Notes: generated by a model from the sequence alone, not told the origin. 64,000 bases of DNA from Desulfobacter curvatus DSM 3379 (GCF_000373985.1 NZ_KB893001.1:1-64000), one strand, 5' to 3'; shown: positions 28,490 through 38,398, counted from the first letter of the stretch. Numbers and translations: made by a program.

Positions 28490-29539
28490 ATGATGAGCCG
28501 AGACTATCCATTTGAAACCGGTATATACCGCCCCCCCAGTGAAGGGGGCAGCGCCTCCCTGCTGGTTCGCTTTACCCGGAACTGCCCATGGAATCACTGC
28601 ACCTTTTGTACGATGTATAAGGGAAAAAAATTTAACCTGAGAACCCTGGCGGAAATTAAAGCCGACATTAATGCCATGGCAAACCTTGTGGTTGATCTTC
28701 AGGCCGAATCAAAAGCTCTGGGGCACGGCGGCCGGGTTACCCGGGAGGCCATTCTGGCATTGCTTGAGAAAGCCCCGAGCTTAAACCACCATCCGGGTGC
28801 GGACATGCTGATCCAATGGATGGCAATGGGCGGGAAAACCGCATTCATACAGGACGGCAACTCGATGATTATGCCGCCCCAGGATCTGATTGCAGCATTG
28901 ACTCATCTTAAAGAAACCTTTCCTTCCATTGAGAGAATCACCACCTATGCCAGGGCCCGGACCCTGGCCCAGCGCTCCCTTGAGGATTTAAAGGCCATAC
29001 GCGAAGCGGGTCTTGACCGCCTCCACCTGGGCCTTGAAACCGGGGATGATGCCCTGCTCAAGCAGATCAAAAAAGGGGTAACGGCTGACGGACATATTGA
29101 GGGGGGTAAAAAGGCCATGGCAGCCGGCTTTCAGGTCTCGGAATACTGGATGCCCGGCCTAGGCGGTAAGGAGATGACAGACCAGCACGCCGAAAATACC
29201 GCCCGGGTGCTCAGTGAGGTCAATCCCCACTATATCCGGTCCCGGCCCTTCAGGCCCGCCCCCGGCTCCCCGATGTTTGACCAGGTCGACCAGGGGAAGA
29301 TCACCCTGCTGGATCCCAGAGAACAGTTACTTGAACTACGGCGGATGATCCGGAACCTGGATGTAACATCCAAGGTTTGCTTTGACCATATGGGCAACTA
29401 CTGGCGAACAGCATCAGGAGATTTGGTCCTCCACCATGAATATGAAGGGTACCAGTTTCCAAATGAAAAACAGACCGTCCTGGACCGCATTGAACTGGGT
29501 CTTGCCTTTAAGCAGAAACCTGCCCGGTTTTTTCTATAG
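28490..29539 (+). CDS. Radical SAM protein
   Basis: A 349-residue protein beginning MMSRDYPFETGIYRPPSEGGSASLLVRFTRNCPWNHCTFC. The iron-sulfur cluster motif is C-x4-C-x2-C (CPWNHCTFC), slightly unlike the classic CxxxCxxC. Later segments (GLDRLHLGLETGDDALLKQIKKGVT, YWMPGLGGKEM, RSRPFRPAPGSPMFDQV) match the Elp3/HemN-like radical SAM barrel that follows a Cys-Trp-Asn-x-Cys-type entry. The substrate is unknown. The gene stands alone, with a TATAAT-like -10 about 35 bp upstream. GAGG lies just before the start; translation may begin at either of two adjacent ATGs. Confidence 0.85.
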   Translation: MMSRDYPFETGIYRPPSEGGSASLLVRFTRNCPWNHCTFCTMYKGKKFNLRTLAEIKADINAMANLVVDLQAESKALGHGGRVTREAILALLEKAPSLNHHPGADMLIQWMAMGGKTAFIQDGNSMIMPPQDLIAALTHLKETFPSIERITTYARARTLAQRSLEDLKAIREAGLDRLHLGLETGDDALLKQIKKGVTADGHIEGGKKAMAAGFQVSEYWMPGLGGKEMTDQHAENTARVLSEVNPHYIRSRPFRPAPGSPMFDQVDQGKITLLDPREQLLELRRMIRNLDVTSKVCFDHMGNYWRTASGDLVLHHEYEGYQFPNEKQTVLDRIELGLAFKQKPARFFL

Positions 29540-29665
29540 TACTTGATGGTAAATTTGAACTGGGCCTTGCCTTATTTTTCGGGTTCAGGGCCAGCCATTC
29601 AAATGCCGGAAAGTTGCCAGATGCAAATTTTTATGCAATCTTAGATCTTCGCGTAAAATAAGTCG

Positions 29666-30172
29666 ATGGTATTTATCATGAGCTTGCTTTTCAAATTAAG
29701 AACCCAAATTTGCCTGGTGAACAGCCATATCAAAAAAGGCGGATTTACCCTCATCGAATTAATGATTGTCGTTGCCATTATCGGAACACTGGCCGCCATT
29801 GCCACACCAATATATCTTAACCTTAAAGACAAGGTCCGTGTGACCATTGCCATTTCAGATATTAAAGCCATTGAAAAAAATATACTGGTTTATTACGTTG
29901 AATTTGACGTTTTTCCCCCTGACCTTGCGGCAATCGGCATGGCGAATTTGACGGATCCCTGGGGTAACCCATATCGATACCTTCCCGTGGCCGGGACCCC
30001 CAGCGGCCAATTGCGAAAGGATCATTTCATGGTGCCTGTAAATTCAGATTATGACCTGTACAGCATGGGGCCGGATGGAAGGAGTACCGGCCCGTTTACT
30101 GCCGAAGCCAGCCGGGATGATATTGTCAGAGCCAATGACGGCGGGTTTGTCGGGTTGGTTTCAAATTATTAA
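29666..30172 (+). CDS. Type II secretion/type IV pilus-like pseudopilin
   Basis: A 168-residue protein with a prepilin cleavage site and hydrophobic helix (KKGG|FTLIELMIVVAIIGTLAAIATPIY), including the conserved Glu at +5. The remaining part resembles GspG: repeated polar helix, TDPWGNPYRYLP and DYDLYSMGPDG, which in GspG binds calcium. The leader is long (about 26 residues) with two possible ATG starts (29666, 29678). No other secretion genes adjoin it. It sits 15 bp before the HD-GYP gene, so the two are probably co-transcribed. Confidence 0.88.
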   Translation: MVFIMSLLFKLRTQICLVNSHIKKGGFTLIELMIVVAIIGTLAAIATPIYLNLKDKVRVTIAISDIKAIEKNILVYYVEFDVFPPDLAAIGMANLTDPWGNPYRYLPVAGTPSGQLRKDHFMVPVNSDYDLYSMGPDGRSTGPFTAEASRDDIVRANDGGFVGLVSNY

Positions 30173-30187
30173 AGGAGAACAACGTAG

Positions 30188-32251
30188 ATGCGAATAGGAC
30201 GATCCCTGTTTCAAAGCAAAGTGGGCAGAAGAATTTTTCTTTTATTTGTGACGTGTGCGCTTATTCCCATTCTGTTTCTTTCCGTGATTTCCTATATCCA
30301 GGTGTCAGTCCAACTTGAAAAACAGAACGCCAGACATCTCCAGGATGCGGCCAAATCCCATGGCATGGCCATTTATGAGCGACTGCTGTACCTGGAAAAA
30401 AATATGCAGCTAAGTCTGGTAAAATCTGCCCGCTCAGAGGCCGTTACCCAAAAATTTTTTCAACATTTCAATGCCATGGGCCGGATTGACAGTGCAGGCC
30501 GAACTGAACCCTTGTTCGGCCGGTTTCAAGCTTTTTCAGATGCGTTTCTCAAGAAAGCCACCCGTGTCTCCCAGGATAAAACCACATTGATTTTTGAAGA
30601 AAACGATAAGGAAAAGGCGGCTCCGGCCAAAGCTTATATGATAATGAAGGCTGACAAAACAAGTACCCTGATCGGAGAAATCAATACGCTGTATCTGTGG
30701 GGAATCGGACATGAAAATATCCTGCCGCCCATGACAGATCTATGCATAACGGATCAATACCGAAAGGTTTTGGTTTCATCGTTCCCCCTGACCGGAGACC
30801 TGCGCCGCCACCTGGCCAGGGATACCGGAAACGCCCAATTCCGGATATTAGAGTACAATGATAAAGGAGAAGATTATTTTGTCAGCTACTGGCCCCTGTT
30901 TTTAAAATCAAACTTTGATGCACCGGTATTGAACGTGATTTTAAGAAACCCGCAGAAAGAAGCACTCAGGGCATTGGCCCAATTTGAAATTATTTTTCCC
31001 TTGGTCATTCTGCTTACGGTATGGATCGTTCTCCTGTTGAGTATTATCCATATACGCAAGAGTCTGGATCCCCTTGAAAAAATTAAAGAAGGAACTCAGC
31101 GGGTGGCCCGGCAGGATTTCAAAACCCCTGTTGAGGTGGCAAGCAATGACGAATTTGAAGAAGTCGCCCAATCGTTTAATACCATGGCAGAACAACTCGA
31201 ACGGCAATTTGAAGATTTGAATACACGGTCTAAAATTGATCGGGAAATTTTATCTTCACTGAATACCCGGCAGATCATCAACATAGCATTAAAACGAATG
31301 TTTCTTTTTTTTGAATGTCATTCCGTAACCCTCTGCCTGGCTGCTGAAAAAAAACCGGAGACTTTTCACGGATTCATCCTCACGGATTTAAAGAGGCGAA
31401 AACCACATGAAATATTTTTCGATCTGTCTAAAATTGATCTGGAAAAACTGGCAAGAATAGAGGAGCATTTCATTGTTTCCGATCAGGGTTTAGGCAAGCG
31501 AATAGCCGCCAAAGTAGGTATTTCCATTGATGATTGCCTACTAATACTTCCCATGATGATTGACGAAAAGCTCAAGGGGATCATCACACTTGGGTATCAA
31601 CAACAAAAATTTTTTTTAAACAATGAACTCAAACACGCCCGCCAAATTGCCAATCAGATCACTGTGGCTTTGTCTAATTCGTTCCTGGTGGAAGAAATGG
31701 AACGGCTGAATGTGGGGACCCTGGAAGCGTTGGCAAGAACTGTAGACGCGAAATCCGCCTGGACGGCCGGTCACTCGGAACGTGTCACAACCCTTGCCAT
31801 GAAGATCGCCAATGCCATGAATATGGAACAGCAGGAAATGGACACCCTGCGCCGGGCAGCCTACCTTCATGATATCGGCAAAATAGGCATCCCTTTGTCC
31901 ATTTTGGATAAACCCGGCCGCCTTACCGACGATGAGTACGATACCATCAAAGATCATCCATCCATAGGGGGAAAAATTTTGGAACCAATTCACGCATATG
32001 CCGACGTTGTTCCTATTGTCCACCAGCACCATGAAAAATTCGACGGTACCGGATATCCGCTGATGCTTGCCGGTGAAGAAATCTGTATCGGCGCCAGAAT
32101 CCTGGCCGTTGCCGACGTATATGACGCAGTCGTCTCCGACCGGCCATATCGAAACGGCTGGCTCAAGGAAAAATCCATAAAAATGATTACAGACAATTCC
32201 GGCACCCATTTTGATCCCAAAGTAGTGGATGCCTTTCTGGCAGTCATTTGA
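30188..32251 (+). CDS. Membrane HD-GYP phosphodiesterase (HAMP, GAF-like, HD-GYP)
   Basis: A 687-residue protein. The N-terminal membrane segment (IFLLFVTCALIPILFLSVIS) and a second one near residue 275 bracket a periplasmic sensor domain of ~230 residues. A HAMP-like segment (PLEKIKEGTQRVARQDFKTP) is followed by a GAF-like domain and then the HD-GYP domain: metal ligands in AYLHDIGKIGIP (about residue 560), HPSIGGKIL, and HHEKFDGTGYP (about 613). This is a complete HD-GYP signature for hydrolysis of cyclic di-GMP. GGAG precedes the start. Being downstream of a pseudopilin suggests a tie to surface behaviour; this is inference. Confidence 0.9.
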   Translation: MRIGRSLFQSKVGRRIFLLFVTCALIPILFLSVISYIQVSVQLEKQNARHLQDAAKSHGMAIYERLLYLEKNMQLSLVKSARSEAVTQKFFQHFNAMGRIDSAGRTEPLFGRFQAFSDAFLKKATRVSQDKTTLIFEENDKEKAAPAKAYMIMKADKTSTLIGEINTLYLWGIGHENILPPMTDLCITDQYRKVLVSSFPLTGDLRRHLARDTGNAQFRILEYNDKGEDYFVSYWPLFLKSNFDAPVLNVILRNPQKEALRALAQFEIIFPLVILLTVWIVLLLSIIHIRKSLDPLEKIKEGTQRVARQDFKTPVEVASNDEFEEVAQSFNTMAEQLERQFEDLNTRSKIDREILSSLNTRQIINIALKRMFLFFECHSVTLCLAAEKKPETFHGFILTDLKRRKPHEIFFDLSKIDLEKLARIEEHFIVSDQGLGKRIAAKVGISIDDCLLILPMMIDEKLKGIITLGYQQQKFFLNNELKHARQIANQITVALSNSFLVEEMERLNVGTLEALARTVDAKSAWTAGHSERVTTLAMKIANAMNMEQQEMDTLRRAAYLHDIGKIGIPLSILDKPGRLTDDEYDTIKDHPSIGGKILEPIHAYADVVPIVHQHHEKFDGTGYPLMLAGEEICIGARILAVADVYDAVVSDRPYRNGWLKEKSIKMITDNSGTHFDPKVVDAFLAVI

Positions 32252-32302
32252 AATCTCTTTTTTATAAGAAGGTCTCCAGCAACTAACTGGATTCTTTCTA
32301 TC

Positions 32303-32361
32303 TTTGTTGTGGGCCGAAGCCTGGGTGTAGATAGACCAAGGACGGCCAATGGTCGTTATAA
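32303..32361 (+). repeat. Dispersed palindromic repeat, copy 3
   Basis: The core TTTGTTGTGGGCCGAAGCCTGG... to ...GACCAAGGACGGCCAATGG is the same as copies 1, 2 and 4 with several substitutions. It lies between the HD-GYP gene and the TetR gene. The outer AAGTCTGTG arm seen in copies 1 and 2 is absent here. Confidence 0.7.
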
Positions 32362-32409
32362 TAATTTATTCATTTGACTTATTCAATCGATTGAATTAAT
32401 CTTTAAAAG

Positions 32410-33108
32410 ATGTTGAAACCTAAAATGGGAGATATGGTGGTGAAAAAGGATAACGCACCTGATACCAGAGAGCGGTTGCTTGAAGCCGCCATAGACGTAT
32501 TCGGCAGGCATGGTTTTGATTCGGCCACCACCCGGATGATTGCCAAAACGGCCAACGTGAATATTGCTGCCATTCCCTATTATTTCGGGGGCAAAGGCGG
32601 ACTTTACCAGGCCGTTATCGACTATATTGTTGACCGGATCAAAGAAGAAGCCGGAGGGCTGCTGGGACAAATTAGCGAAGCAAATTTTACCGGAGATACC
32701 GGCCGGCAGCAGGCCCGGGAATTGATCCGGGCCGTCATGGAACGATTTATTAATTTCATTGCCGGTTCTGAACAAGGCCCGCGGTTTTCCAGAATCATCT
32801 TGCGGGAGCAGATGTTCCCAAGTTCTGCCTATGACTCTATTTTTAGGGGTTTTCTGCAACCTGTGCTCAATGCATTATCCAAATTGATCATGGCGGTATC
32901 CGGCGAATCTGATCCCAGGCAGGCAACATTCACAGCCATGACGCTCATGGGCCAGGTGATCATTTTCCGGGTTGCCCGGGAGACCATTGTCCGGGGGCTT
33001 GACCTTGAAGGGTATTCCCCTGAAGAAATAGAAGAAATCCGCAGGGTGGTTGTGTCCAATGCCCTGGCAATCACTGAAACACCAAGCGAACAGCTCATAA
33101 GGAAATAG
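32410..33108 (+). CDS. TetR-family regulator (CecR/YbiH-like)
   Basis: A 232-residue protein with an N-terminal TetR DNA-binding domain (TRERLLEAAIDVFGRHGFDSATTRMIAKTANVNIAAIPYYFGGKGGLYQAVIDYI) and a long ligand-binding C-terminal domain. It is immediately followed by HlyD-ABC-permease-permease genes. That matches the E. coli cecR-ybhGFSR arrangement, where the regulator controls the exporter. It ends 2 bp before the HlyD gene. The exact start is uncertain (several ATG/GTG codons at 32410-32440). Confidence 0.88.
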   Translation: MLKPKMGDMVVKKDNAPDTRERLLEAAIDVFGRHGFDSATTRMIAKTANVNIAAIPYYFGGKGGLYQAVIDYIVDRIKEEAGGLLGQISEANFTGDTGRQQARELIRAVMERFINFIAGSEQGPRFSRIILREQMFPSSAYDSIFRGFLQPVLNALSKLIMAVSGESDPRQATFTAMTLMGQVIIFRVARETIVRGLDLEGYSPEEIEEIRRVVVSNALAITETPSEQLIRK

Positions 33109-33110
33109 TC

Positions 33111-34127
33111 ATGAAAAAAAAAGTATTCCCCGTCATCATACTGATCCTTGCGGCAGCCGGTGCTTACATGTATTGGCAGGATCAGAATAAAAAACAAGAT
33201 GAAAATGCCGGTATCTTCAAAATTTACGGCACCATCGATATTCGTGACGCATCCCTTGCGTTCGCCGAACAGGAACGGATCGAAGCGGTTTTGGTCGAAG
33301 AGGGCATGCGTGTAAAAAAAGGCCAGGTGTTGGCAAAACTTCGCACGGCAAAGCTTGATGCCACCATCAAGGAACTGCAGGCCCGGATCGCGGCCCAACA
33401 AGAAACCGTGGCCAAGCTGGAAGCGGGCAGCCGTTTCCAAGAGATAGACCAGGCCCGGGCTGAGGTACTTGCCGCCAAGGCCCGGGTGGCAAATAACTTA
33501 CGCACCGTAAAGCGACTCAAGGCTACCTCCAGATCCGGGGCCACCAGTATTCAGAACTATGATGATGCAAGAGCACAGCTAAAGGTTGAACAGGCCCAGT
33601 TATCGGCCAGCCAAAAAGCCTTGGATCTGCTCATCGAAGGTCCGCGTAAAGAGGATATCGCTGCGGCCCGCTACCAGCTTAATGCCCTTGTGGCAAGCCT
33701 TGATCAGCTTCATGTGCGCCTCTCCGACATGACCCTGACCGCCCCTGCCGACGGTACCATCCAGTCCAGAATCCTGGAACAGGGGGAACTTGCCGGGCCT
33801 TCCAAGCCCGCTTTTGTCCTGGCGCTTTGTGACCCCAAATGGGTGCGGGCATATATCCCGGAACCCATGCTGGGAAAAATTAATCTGGGCATGACCGCCC
33901 AAATTTTTACGGATACATTACCCGGGCAGCCTTTGGACGGATGGGTGGGCTTTATTTCATCCGTGGCGGAATTTACCCCCAGGGCTGTGGCCACTGAAGA
34001 CCTGCGCACCCAGCTGGTATATGAAACACGGGTGTTTGTAAAAGATCCAAAGGATATTCTGCGTCTGGGCACCCCCGTGACCGTGGCCATTAATGAAAAT
34101 CAGTCCCCGGCCCGGCCTGCGGACTGA
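33111..34127 (+). CDS. HlyD-type membrane-fusion/periplasmic adaptor protein (YbhG-like)
   Basis: A 338-residue protein with an N-terminal signal anchor (VFPVIILILAAAGAYMYW). A lipoyl/barrel-sandwich segment (VEEGMRVKKGQVLAKL), an alpha-helical hairpin (residues ~90-185, AKARVANNLRTVKRLKATSRS), the second lipoyl half (TLTAPADGTIQSRILEQGE) and a beta-barrel end follow. It links the inner-membrane ABC exporter encoded next to an outer-membrane factor, not encoded here. ATG is 2 bp after the TetR stop, indicating one operon. Confidence 0.92.
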   Translation: MKKKVFPVIILILAAAGAYMYWQDQNKKQDENAGIFKIYGTIDIRDASLAFAEQERIEAVLVEEGMRVKKGQVLAKLRTAKLDATIKELQARIAAQQETVAKLEAGSRFQEIDQARAEVLAAKARVANNLRTVKRLKATSRSGATSIQNYDDARAQLKVEQAQLSASQKALDLLIEGPRKEDIAAARYQLNALVASLDQLHVRLSDMTLTAPADGTIQSRILEQGELAGPSKPAFVLALCDPKWVRAYIPEPMLGKINLGMTAQIFTDTLPGQPLDGWVGFISSVAEFTPRAVATEDLRTQLVYETRVFVKDPKDILRLGTPVTVAINENQSPARPAD

Positions 34128-34138
34128 TTGGAGAAACG

Positions 34139-35971
34139 TTGGAATACGGTATGAACAGCCGCGTGGCATTGCCAATAAAGGACACGGGAGTCGAAAACAC
34201 CCCACTGATGCATGCAGACCGCATATGCAAGGCTTTTGACACTCCAAACGGTAAAAAGATCCAAGCCCTGGATGGGATCAGCCTCAAAATTTTCCAGGGC
34301 CGGGTGACCGGCCTTGTGGGCGCGGATGGTGCGGGGAAAACCACCCTTATCCGCATTGCCGCAGGGCTTTTGGTGCCCACGGCCGGCCAGATGACCCTGC
34401 TGGGCCTGGACACTGTGGACCACAGTTTGGAAATTCAGAGCCGTGTGGGGTATATGCCCCAGAAATTTGGTTTATACCAGGACCTGACCGTCATCGAAAA
34501 TTTAAGACTTTATGCGGATCTCCAGGGGGTTGCATTAAAAGCGCGGCACGACCGTTTTGGCAAACTGCTGGCCATGACCGATCTTGCCCCGTATATCAAA
34601 AGAAGGGCAGGGGACCTTTCCGGTGGCATGAAGCAGAAATTGGGCCTGGCCTGTGCCTTGGTAAAATCACCTGAATTACTTCTTCTGGACGAACCCACCG
34701 TGGGGGTGGACCCGGTGTCCCGGCGGGAGCTTTGGAAGATCGTCTATGAACTGGTGGAAAAGGAACGGATCGGGGTTTTGGTCTCCACAGCGTATCTGGA
34801 TGAAGCGCAACGTTGTGACCAGGTTAAGGTGCTTCACCAGGGACGGCTTCTGGCCCAGGGCAGTCCGGACAAATTTACAGCCGGCATGCAGGACCGGGTC
34901 TTTCTGGCCACCCCGGATGAACAGATGCGGGCCAGACAGATTTATACCCGCCTGGCCGGCCAGGAAGGCATTGCAGACGCCACCATCCGGTCCGGGCGGG
35001 TGCGGGTGGTCGTTGACAGCACGTCATCCCCGGAAAACGGCAATACCCAGGACATTGGAACGCAGAAAATTGCAACTCTGCTGAATCGCGCGACAAACAC
35101 AATAACAGCAGCAGTCCCGTCTTTTGAAGATGCGTTTATGGCCCTGATTCCAAGAGGAGATGCCCAGCTTCACACCCCTTCTACGGATACGACAAAGCCA
35201 TGGGTGCCAAAAACGTCATCCGGGAATGATGCGGCAGTAATAACAAACAATCTATGTAAAAAATTTGGTGATTTTAAGGCTGTTTCCAATCTCACCCTTG
35301 ATGTCCGCCGGGGTGAAATTTTCGGATTGCTGGGCCCCAATGGCGCCGGTAAAAGTACCACATTTCGCATGTTGTGCGGGCTGTTACCGGCCACATCCGG
35401 GGAGATCCGGGTGGCGGGCCGCAATCTGCGGCGATCCCGTGCCAAAGCCAGGGCCCGCCTGGGATATATGGCCCAGCAGTTTTCACTTTACGGCCAGCTT
35501 AGTGTGACGGACAATTTTAAATTTTTCGGCAGGGCATACGGCCTTTCCGGCACACAGCTCAAAGAGAGAATAGCCTGGGCCTTTGACGAATTCGGGTTGG
35601 ATGACTGGCAGGACAAACCGGCCGGCCAGCTTCCAGGCGGGTACAAACAGCGTCTTTCCATGGCCACGGCCCTGCTCCACGAACCGGACATTCTGTTTCT
35701 GGATGAGCCCACTTCCGGTGTGGATCCCTTTGCCCGGCGGGAGTTCTGGCTGCGCATCAACGGATTTGCCGAACAGGGAGTGACCGTCATCGTCACCACC
35801 CATTTTATGGAAGAGGCGGAATACTGCGACCGCATGGTGATCATCAGCCGGGGTAAAACCCTGGCCATGGGTACACCGGGGGAGATCCGCAGCCTGGCCC
35901 GGACACCGGAAAACCCGGATCCCACCATGGAGGATGCCTTTATCGTTCTTTCCCAAGGAGACCAGCCATGA
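34139..35971 (+). CDS. Tandem ABC-transporter ATPase (YbhF-like)
   Basis: A 610-residue protein with two fused nucleotide-binding domains. Domain 1 has Walker A GADGAGKTTLIR, signature LSGGMKQKLGLA and Walker B LLLLDEPTVGVDP. Domain 2 (from about residue 360) has GPNGAGKSTTFR, signature LPGGYKQRLSMA and ILFLDEPTSGVDP. A start downstream of 34139 is possible because the first residues are not conserved. It overlaps the first permease by 4 bp. With both permeases it forms a DrrB/YadH-type drug or lipid-like exporter. Confidence 0.93.
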   Translation: MEYGMNSRVALPIKDTGVENTPLMHADRICKAFDTPNGKKIQALDGISLKIFQGRVTGLVGADGAGKTTLIRIAAGLLVPTAGQMTLLGLDTVDHSLEIQSRVGYMPQKFGLYQDLTVIENLRLYADLQGVALKARHDRFGKLLAMTDLAPYIKRRAGDLSGGMKQKLGLACALVKSPELLLLDEPTVGVDPVSRRELWKIVYELVEKERIGVLVSTAYLDEAQRCDQVKVLHQGRLLAQGSPDKFTAGMQDRVFLATPDEQMRARQIYTRLAGQEGIADATIRSGRVRVVVDSTSSPENGNTQDIGTQKIATLLNRATNTITAAVPSFEDAFMALIPRGDAQLHTPSTDTTKPWVPKTSSGNDAAVITNNLCKKFGDFKAVSNLTLDVRRGEIFGLLGPNGAGKSTTFRMLCGLLPATSGEIRVAGRNLRRSRAKARARLGYMAQQFSLYGQLSVTDNFKFFGRAYGLSGTQLKERIAWAFDEFGLDDWQDKPAGQLPGGYKQRLSMATALLHEPDILFLDEPTSGVDPFARREFWLRINGFAEQGVTVIVTTHFMEEAEYCDRMVIISRGKTLAMGTPGEIRSLARTPENPDPTMEDAFIVLSQGDQP

Positions 35972-37110
35972 CCCGATTTTTCATGCGCCTTTTCGGTGTG
36001 CTGCGCAAGGAGACCCTCCAGATTTTAAGGGACCCCAGCTCCATTATCCTGGCCCTGGTCATGCCCATAGCATTGCTGATCATTTTCGGATATGGCGTGA
36101 GCCTGGATGCCGAACATGTGCCCATGGTGCTTGTCAATCATGACAAAGGGCCCATGTCCCGGGAACTTGCGGCACGCTTTGCCAGTTCTGCCAATTTCAA
36201 AATAACGGCTGCCGAGAGCATGGCCCAGGCGCAATCCCTTGTTCTGGCACGCAAAGCCGAAGGCATTATTCTTTTGCAGAATAATTTTACATCAATTCTT
36301 GAAGGTGCAGCGGCAGGAAGCGAAACAGATTACAGGGCCCCGGTCCAATTGATCATCAACGGCACCGACGCCAACCGTGCCCGGCTCATTGAAGGCTATA
36401 TGAAAACCATTGGTGCCAAATGGGCATCCATGCGGGTGGCCCGGGGGCAAGCTACCATGGTTCCCCTGGTGTCCATATCCCAGCGCATCTGGTTCAATGA
36501 GGCTGCCATCAGCCGGTATTTTCTGATTCCGGGTCTGATTACCTTGATCATGACGCTCATCGGCATCCTGCTCACGGCCCTGGTCATTGCCCGGGAGTGG
36601 GAGCGCGGTACCATGGAAGCCATGCTGGTAACCCCCCTGCGCAAGGTCGATATCCTGTTGGGAAAAACCCTGCCTTACTATTTTCTGGGCATGTTAGGCA
36701 TGGGTCTGTCCGTAGTGGTGGGCACCACCCTGTTCGGGGTGCCGTTCCGGGGGTCTGTGGGCGCGCTCGTCGGCTTGAGTTCCCTGTTCATGTTCACCTG
36801 CCTTGGGTTCGGGCTTTTTCTTTCCGCAGCCATCCGCATCCAGTTTGTGGCGGCCCAAACCTCCATTATGGCGGGTTATTTACCGGCATTTTTTCTCTCC
36901 GGCCTGATATTTGATCTTGAGTCCACACCGAAATTTATCCAGATCATCAGCTATCTTTTCCCGGCCCGGTATTTTGTCACCATCGCCCATACCCTGTTTG
37001 CCGCCGGGGATGTCTGGCCTGTGCTGCTGCCCAATGCCCTGGTGCTGGCATTCATGGCACTTTTGTTCCTGGGACTGGCATTTCGCAAAATGTCAAAACG
37101 ACTGGAGTAA
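35968..37110 (+). CDS. ABC-2-type permease, first subunit (YbhS-like)
   Basis: A 380-residue membrane protein: an N-terminal helix (LALVMPIALLIIFGYGVSLD), a large extracytoplasmic domain (residues ~50-170) and five C-terminal helices including LITLIMTLIGILLTALVIAREWERGTMEAMLVTPL, the conserved ABC-2 EWERGT motif. It overlaps the ATPase stop by 4 bp and is followed after 2 bp by the second permease. Confidence 0.92.
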   Translation: MTRFFMRLFGVLRKETLQILRDPSSIILALVMPIALLIIFGYGVSLDAEHVPMVLVNHDKGPMSRELAARFASSANFKITAAESMAQAQSLVLARKAEGIILLQNNFTSILEGAAAGSETDYRAPVQLIINGTDANRARLIEGYMKTIGAKWASMRVARGQATMVPLVSISQRIWFNEAAISRYFLIPGLITLIMTLIGILLTALVIAREWERGTMEAMLVTPLRKVDILLGKTLPYYFLGMLGMGLSVVVGTTLFGVPFRGSVGALVGLSSLFMFTCLGFGLFLSAAIRIQFVAAQTSIMAGYLPAFFLSGLIFDLESTPKFIQIISYLFPARYFVTIAHTLFAAGDVWPVLLPNALVLAFMALLFLGLAFRKMSKRLE

Positions 37111-37112
37111 CC

Positions 37113-38234
37113 ATGCAGACCCTAAGACGCCTGACCGCCCTGATATTAAAGGAACTTCTCACCATCATGAAGGACCCCAAAAGCCGGTTTGTGGTGATTG
37201 GCCCGCCCATTATTCAATTCTTCGTCTTCAGCTATGCTGCCACCTTTGACCTGGAAAATATCCGGTATGCCGTGTTTGACGAAAGCCGGTCTGTGCTGTC
37301 CAGGGTTTTTCTGGCCGATGTTGAAGGCACAGGACGATTCAGGCTCACAGGGTATCTTGAAGATGACGGGCAGGTGAAAGAGAATATTGATCATAAAAAA
37401 GCCCGATTGGTGATTCATATCGGGTCTCAATTTGAAGAAAATCTGCGATCCGGCCGGTCTGTAGATATTCAGGTCATTGCCGACGGCACAAGCCCCAATG
37501 TGGCCATGATTGCCATTGGATATCTCGGCACCATTGTGGAAAATTTTAATAAAACGCTTTTGGAGCAGGGCATAGCCCAGGAGAACGGGCCTGGCCTGGC
37601 CCTGGTGGAACGGGCCTGGTTCAATGAAAACCTGAGCAGCCGGTGGTTTATGGTCTCTGCCCTTGGCGGGGTGATCAGCACGGTGGTGGTGATGATTCTC
37701 ACCAGCCTCTCCGTTGCCAGGGAGCGAGAGTTCGGCACCTTTGACCAACTTCTGGTGGCCCCGTTCAGTCCGGTGGAAATCCTGGTGGGCAAATCCATAC
37801 CCGGCATTGTCTTTGGTATGCTGGACGCCCTGATCTTTGCCGGCGGCGCGGTGCACTGGTTTCACATCCCCTTCCGGGGGACGGTTAGTGCTCTTGTGGT
37901 TTCCCTGTTGTGCTTTATTTTCACCATTGTGGGCATCGGATTGCTGGTGTCGTCCCTGTCCACCACTATGCAGCAGGGGCTTTTAGGCGCGTTTCTATTC
38001 TTGATGCCTGCGATCACGTTGTCAGGGCTTGCCACGCCCGTGGAAAACATGCCCATGTGGCTTCAACAGGCAGACATGCTCAATCCGGTACGTCACATCA
38101 TCACAGCCCTTCGCAGGATTTTTCTTGAGGGAGCAGATCTTGCCACGATCTGGCCCCAGATCTGGCCGCTGCTGATCATGGCGGGCGTCACCCTGCCCCT
38201 GGCCGCCTGGTTGTTCAGGCGTCGGTCGGTGTAA
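37113..38234 (+). CDS. ABC-2-type permease, second subunit (YbhR-like)
   Basis: A 373-residue paralogue of the upstream permease with the same topology: N-terminal KDPKSRFVVIGPPIIQFFVFSYA, a soluble domain, then helices with VARERE-FGTFDQLLVAP and a C-terminal MLNPVRHIITALRRIFLEG. It is last in the operon. Together the two permeases form the exporter pore with the tandem ATPase and the HlyD adaptor. Confidence 0.92.
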   Translation: MQTLRRLTALILKELLTIMKDPKSRFVVIGPPIIQFFVFSYAATFDLENIRYAVFDESRSVLSRVFLADVEGTGRFRLTGYLEDDGQVKENIDHKKARLVIHIGSQFEENLRSGRSVDIQVIADGTSPNVAMIAIGYLGTIVENFNKTLLEQGIAQENGPGLALVERAWFNENLSSRWFMVSALGGVISTVVVMILTSLSVAREREFGTFDQLLVAPFSPVEILVGKSIPGIVFGMLDALIFAGGAVHWFHIPFRGTVSALVVSLLCFIFTIVGIGLLVSSLSTTMQQGLLGAFLFLMPAITLSGLATPVENMPMWLQQADMLNPVRHIITALRRIFLEGADLATIWPQIWPLLIMAGVTLPLAAWLFRRRSV

Positions 38235-38236
38235 AT

Positions 38237-38380
38237 AGTGCCCGACCGAAAACCGTAAATTTTGCCGATTACGGCGTTGGTCTAAAATTTTAATCCTCGA
38301 AATACGCCTTGTATTCCTCCGGTTAAAATTTCAGCCCGCCTTGTACTCAACAAAATTTCCAGGTTTTCGCTCAGACACTA
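38237..38380. repeat. Foldback (MITE-like) element 1
   Basis: About 144 bp whose ends are inverted: AGTGCCCGACCGAAAACC at the left, and GGTTTTCGCTCAGACACT at the right (about 83 percent complementary). The interior folds again (TCTAAAATTTTAA against TTAAAATTTCA; GAAATAC against GTATT). The whole would form one long imperfect hairpin. It codes for nothing visible. A lone copy of one end lies at 54508-54524. Confidence 0.65.
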
Positions 38381-38398
38381 AATAGTATTTGAACGGCT

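Noticed and set aside
34090..38056. Several frames antisense to the ABC exporter genes
   Set aside because: Each is fully covered by a well-supported gene and lacks domain features.
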